A stretch of DNA of 64,000 nt. Origin: DASSBR01 sp035688265. GTDB lineage: Bacteria; Pseudomonadota; Gammaproteobacteria; Natronospirales; DASSBR01. Below the pieces are notes generated by a model, which was not told where the DNA came from, ran no database searches, and was given only the letters and a program-made list of their open reading frames with translations. The translations under genes and the position numbers were made by a program. The stretch spans positions 1 to 64,000 of the forward strand of contig DASSNE010000021.1 of assembly GCA_035688265.1 (NCBI GenBank). Direction: 5' to 3'. This document shows positions 61,270 through 64,000 of the stretch, piece after piece (the stretch's first letter is position 1; each line of letters opens with the position of its first letter).

Positions 61270-62031
61270 ATGTTATGGGGTTGGCTGGGCGCACTGGCAA
61301 TCGGGCTTGTGCTGGGGACTCTGGGCTCGGGTGGCTCGATCCTGACTGTGCCCGTGCTGGTGTATCTGTTCGGCCAGCCGGAAAAGGTCGCGATCGCGGG
61401 CTCGCTCGCGGTGGTCGGCAGTATCAGTTTCGTCGGCGCGATGTCGTATGCGTGGCGCGGCCTGGTCGAATGGCGCCTCGTCGGCCTGTTCGGCGTGCCC
61501 GGCATGATCGCCGCCTACGGCGGCGCGTGGGTCGGCCGCTTTGTTCCCGGCGCCGTCCAACTGTTGCTGTTCGCGTTTGTCGTGCTCGCGGCGGCGATAC
61601 TGATGTTGCGGCCGCACAAACGCCAGGAGGCGCGCGCCCGCCAGCCGTGGTGGAGCGTACCGCTGGACGGCATTGCAATCGGTTTCATCACCGGGCTGAT
61701 CGGCGTCGGCGGCGGGTTCATGATGGTGCCGGCGATGGTGCTGCTGATCGGCGTGCCGATGCATCGCGCCGTCGGGACCAGCCTGTGCATCATCGTTCTC
61801 AATGCCTTTTCCGGCTTCCACAAATACCTCGGCGTGCTCGCACAACAGCACCTGACCCTCGACTGGAGCATCCTCGGCGGCATCATCGCGATCGGCATTG
61901 TCGGCAGCCTGATCGGCAACGTCGTCGGCATGCGCGTGCCGCAGGCGAAGCTCAGGCGCGTGTTCGGCGTTTTTCTTCTCGTGATGGGCGCCTACATCCT
62001 GGCGCGCACGGCGCCGGCGGTGTTTGCCTGA
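61270..62031 (+). CDS. TauE/SafE-family (TSUP) sulfite/sulfonate exporter-like protein
   Basis: A 253-residue protein with about eight TM helices. The two glycine-rich repeats GTLGSGGSILTVPVLVYLFG and TGLIGVGGGFMMVPAMVLLIG are the TSUP family signature. TSUP proteins move sulfite, sulfonates or other organic anions. It is divergent from the cytochrome gene and 52 bases away. Its place beside a TsdA-like cytochrome and a DsrE-like protein suggests export of an oxidised sulfur product, an inference. Confidence 0.88.
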   Translation: MLWGWLGALAIGLVLGTLGSGGSILTVPVLVYLFGQPEKVAIAGSLAVVGSISFVGAMSYAWRGLVEWRLVGLFGVPGMIAAYGGAWVGRFVPGAVQLLLFAFVVLAAAILMLRPHKRQEARARQPWWSVPLDGIAIGFITGLIGVGGGFMMVPAMVLLIGVPMHRAVGTSLCIIVLNAFSGFHKYLGVLAQQHLTLDWSILGGIIAIGIVGSLIGNVVGMRVPQAKLRRVFGVFLLVMGAYILARTAPAVFA

Positions 62032-62032
62032 C

Positions 62033-62047
62033 CGCCGGCGCCCGGCG
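62033..62047. terminator. Possible bidirectional terminator hairpin
   Basis: CGCCGG-CGC-CCGGCG, a perfect 6-bp GC stem with a 3-base loop, between the converging tauE/safE-like and outer-membrane-protein genes. No U-run follows on either strand, so it is a weak candidate. Confidence 0.3.
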
Positions 62048-62066
62048 CCTTAACGTCTCCTCCGTC

Positions 62067-62777
62067 CTAGAACTGCCACGCCAGTCCCACCTGGATCGAC
62101 TGCATCCGGTAGCCGCTGCTCACATCCCCGGACCCATTGTTGAATGTAGGCGAATCGGCCTTGAAGTAGCGCCAGTTGACGTCCAGCGCGAGCGTGTTTG
62201 AGAGCCACGAACGAAAACCGACCATGCCCTGGTATGCAAGGCCGCTGTCGACATCGTCCATGAACGTCACTGTTGGGGTGCTGATGCCCGGCAGTTGCAG
62301 CTGCGCGTTGTACTTGTGGAAGTCAATCCGCGCGTAGCCGATGCCCAGACCGATGTACGGATCGAACGCCGAATGGGGACTGAAGTCATTGATGACGTTG
62401 AACATCAGCGTCCAGGCCTGCGTGTGCCCGCCGGGGTCGGCGAGAGTGCCGCTATTGCCGGCCGTCGTTGTGTAGGTAAAGCTGTCGACCCCATTGTTGC
62501 GGTAGCCGAGTTCTCCCTCGACGCGCAGCATCCCCGCCCCCCATTCGTCAAACGCGTACCCCGAGTTCAGCAGCACCACGTCGCCGTCGTGGGAATGCGT
62601 CGTGATCCGGCCACCGATCACATCGAAGCTGTGATCGTACAGATGCGAACGACCGATCTGCAGCTCAAGATACGAGCCGGTGTCGTTGTTTGGATTGTAG
62701 TTGTCGTTCTGCGCCATGGCGGCCAATGGCACCGCGGCCAGAACTGATCCACATAGCAACATCGTCGTGACTTTCAT
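62067..62777 (-). CDS. Outer-membrane beta-barrel protein (OmpA/OmpW-like fold)
   Basis: A 236-residue protein with a signal peptide (about 1-22, AMA-QNDN) and a barrel of probably eight strands. Typical strands are TGSYLELQIGRSHLY, FDPYIGLGIGYARIDFH and TLALDVNWRYFKAD, ending VGLAWQF with the C-terminal phenylalanine. It resembles the Omp_beta_brl/OmpW-type small barrels. A perfect Shine-Dalgarno AAGGAGG (62790-62784) lies 6 bases before the ATG. Function not predictable; such proteins may be small porins or stress-related. Confidence 0.83.
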   Translation of the reverse strand: MKVTTMLLCGSVLAAVPLAAMAQNDNYNPNNDTGSYLELQIGRSHLYDHSFDVIGGRITTHSHDGDVVLLNSGYAFDEWGAGMLRVEGELGYRNNGVDSFTYTTTAGNSGTLADPGGHTQAWTLMFNVINDFSPHSAFDPYIGLGIGYARIDFHKYNAQLQLPGISTPTVTFMDDVDSGLAYQGMVGFRSWLSNTLALDVNWRYFKADSPTFNNGSGDVSSGYRMQSIQVGLAWQF

Positions 62778-63040
62778 CGCGAACCTCCTTGTCAGTGGAG
62801 AGAATTGAGCGCGGACTTGCGCTTGAGATGGGTCCCATTATCGGCGCGCATTGCAACAGGTCAAAGGCTTCCGGGCGTATCCGCGAGGGGCGTCACACAG
62901 ATTCGACGCGGCTTGCGGGGTTGTTTGTAACACCGTAGGCAGGGCTCCGGTATGCCGACCCCTCGGGTGCACTGTGCCAATCGCTTGCATGCGTGCCATA
63001 ATCGGCCCCCGGGTTTACCCGATTGCAAAGGAGACAGCCC
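62778..63040. other. Divergent intergenic region with no clear gene
   Basis: This 263-base region separates the outer-membrane-protein gene (minus) from the LPP20-like gene (plus). It holds both Shine-Dalgarno sites (62784-62790 and 63028-63033). A CATAAT (62997-63002) could be a -10 for the plus strand but has no good -35. I see no RNA gene or repeat in it. Confidence 0.5.
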
Positions 63041-63613
63041 ATGACGCGCATGATCCGCATTTTTCCGATCGCGGCGCTCGCCGCGGCGACGTTGTTGTTC
63101 GCCGCCTGTTCCACTCGCACTACCGTCCCCAGCAACCTCGGCATCAACGACGCCCCCGATTGGGTCAACCAGGGCAGCCAGGCGCTCGACAACCAGGGCG
63201 GCCGGCTGATTCACGGTATTGGCTCGGCACCCGCAATGCACGACTTGTCGCTGCAGACTTCCGCCGCCGACGAGCGCGCCCGCACCGAAGTTGCGCGCGT
63301 GCTGTCATCGTTTATCCACGCCGTGTCGCAGGATTACGCGGCAGCGGCCGGTGCGAACGCCGAGCAGCAGCAGAACGAAGCCTCGGTGTCGCGCGAAATC
63401 GAGAACGTCACGCGCCAGAACGTGGTTGGCGCGCGCATCATCGCCCACTGGCGCAACCCGGACAACGGCGCGCTGTGGAGCCTCGCGGAACTGGATATGA
63501 CGCGCATCAAGGCGATGGTGGCGAGTTCGCAGACGATGAACTCGGGCTTCAAGCAATACTTCCTGTCCCACGCGGACAATCTGTTCGACAACATGACCGG
63601 AGGGGTCAAGTGA
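63041..63613 (+). CDS. LPP20-family lipoprotein
   Basis: A 190-residue lipoprotein. The signal peptide ends in LLFAAC (Cys23). The mature part has NDAPDWVNQGSQALDNQGGRLIHGIGSA, then a helical region with AADERARTEVARVLSSFIHAVSQDY, matching LPP20/LpoA-linked lipoproteins. AAGGAG (63028-63033) is 7 bases before the ATG at 63041. The stop shares one base with the LpoB-like gene. The pair probably works with penicillin-binding proteins, an inference from the partner. Confidence 0.85.
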   Translation: MTRMIRIFPIAALAAATLLFAACSTRTTVPSNLGINDAPDWVNQGSQALDNQGGRLIHGIGSAPAMHDLSLQTSAADERARTEVARVLSSFIHAVSQDYAAAAGANAEQQQNEASVSREIENVTRQNVVGARIIAHWRNPDNGALWSLAELDMTRIKAMVASSQTMNSGFKQYFLSHADNLFDNMTGGVK

Positions 63614-64000
63614 TGCGCCGCTGCTTTCGTTACGCCTGCCTCGCTGCTGCGGTCGGCATCCTCGCCGGCTGTTCGAGCATGCCGGAGATCCATCGCATAT
63701 CGCCGAACCAGGTGACCGACGTGTCCGGCTACTGGAACGACACCGACTCGCGCCTGACCGCCGAGCAGATGATCGGCCAGATGCTCAACGAGCCGTGGCT
63801 CGACAATTACGAAAACGCGCACGCCGGCACCAAGCCGGTGGTGATCGTCGGCGACATCAACAACCTGAGTTCCGAGCACATCGCGGTCGGCACGTTCATC
63901 AACGACATGCAGCGCGCGCTGATCAACTCGGGCGATGTCCGCTTCGTCGCCTCATCCGGGCAGCGCGGCGGCGTGCGCAACGAGCGCAAGGACCAGGACC
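63613..64000 (+). CDS. LpoB-like penicillin-binding-protein activator lipoprotein (cut by window edge)
   Basis: The first 129 codons of a lipoprotein with signal peptide ending LAGC (Cys20). Segments VTDVSGYWNDTDSRLTAEQMIGQML and VVIVGDINNLSSEHIAVGTFINDM match the LpoB/CsgG-like fold. In Enterobacteria LpoB activates PBP1b at the outer membrane. The start shares one base with the LPP20 stop, so the two are coupled. The 3' end lies outside the window. Confidence 0.85.
   Translation, partial: MRRCFRYACLAAAVGILAGCSSMPEIHRISPNQVTDVSGYWNDTDSRLTAEQMIGQMLNEPWLDNYENAHAGTKPVVIVGDINNLSSEHIAVGTFINDMQRALINSGDVRFVASSGQRGGVRNERKDQD

Overview
The window is about 64 kb of high-GC DNA from a Gammaproteobacterium. 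This is an inference from gene content and order: the left-hand series groL-groS-cutA-tlpA-aroQ-accB-accC-prmA-(zinc-ribbon DUF3426 protein) and the ssb-MFS-uvrA group resemble arrangements known from Xanthomonadales-type genomes. There are also LpoB/LPP20-like lipoproteins, TtcA, QueD and an Mla-type operon. I found no rRNA, tRNA, CRISPR, integrase or transposase.

Layout. 1-600: groL (partial) and groS on the minus strand, under a sigma70-like promoter and a perfect CIRCE (HrcA) operator. 650-5854: plus-strand housekeeping genes (CutA, TlpA-like thioredoxin, AroQ, AccB, AccC, PrmA, zinc-ribbon membrane protein), with a large inverted repeat between accC and prmA. 5856-36985: a roughly 31-kb minus-strand surface-polysaccharide (O-antigen/EPS) cluster. 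It is read right to left: rmlA-rmlC-rmlD, a DUF4258/small-protein pair, rmlB, an EPS-type MarR regulator, rmd, gmd, an ABC exporter (wzm, an unlisted 58-residue two-TM protein, wzt), a DUF4214/coiled-coil methyltransferase, a double GT4, GT4, GT-C and GT2 genes, a Wzx-type flippase, further GT4 and methyltransferase genes, an LtaS-like alkaline-phosphatase-superfamily protein with a membrane partner, and finally GT4, SDR, WecA/WbpL-like and WbpM-like genes. Many joints are 4-nt ATGA/GTGA overlaps, so translation is probably coupled. The middle (about 15.8-30 kb) looks visibly more AT-rich than its flanks, which suggests acquisition by transfer.

37007-48397: Sat-CysC fusion, ssb, YajR-like MFS and uvrA-cysQ, then a chalcone-isomerase-like protein, queD, a YdcH-like protein, ttcA, a putative outer-membrane barrel and a NYN/LOTUS protein. 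Two intergenic elements built of 7-nt CTAGTNS units in inverted halves lie here; one supplies the stop codon of ttcA. 48490-55479: amidohydrolase, sodium:solute symporter with a DUF3311 partner, a lipoprotein with four units at an exact 109-residue spacing, and a PAS-GGDEF-EAL protein. 55699-59225: an Mla-type lipid transport operon (STAS-MlaE, MlaF, MlaD, PqiC-like lipoprotein). 59185-62031: a probable sulfur-oxidation module (DsrE-like protein, tetraheme TsdA-like cytochrome, TauE/SafE exporter). 62067-64000: an outer-membrane barrel and the LPP20/LpoB-like lipoprotein pair (the latter cut by the right edge).

How the parts fit. The cluster encodes synthesis of dTDP-L-rhamnose (RmlABCD) and GDP-D-rhamnose (Gmd, Rmd), a WbpM/WbpL-type initiation step, many glycosyltransferases, and both ABC-type and Wzx-type export components. 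The Wzt C-terminal domain next to a coiled-coil methyltransferase suggests chain-end capping as an export signal. The likeliest little-described items are the 58-residue protein coupled between wzm and wzt, the DUF4258 pair inside the rhamnose genes, the LtaS-like/8-TM pair, the heptamer elements, and the tetraheme TsdA-like fusion beside DsrE and TauE.
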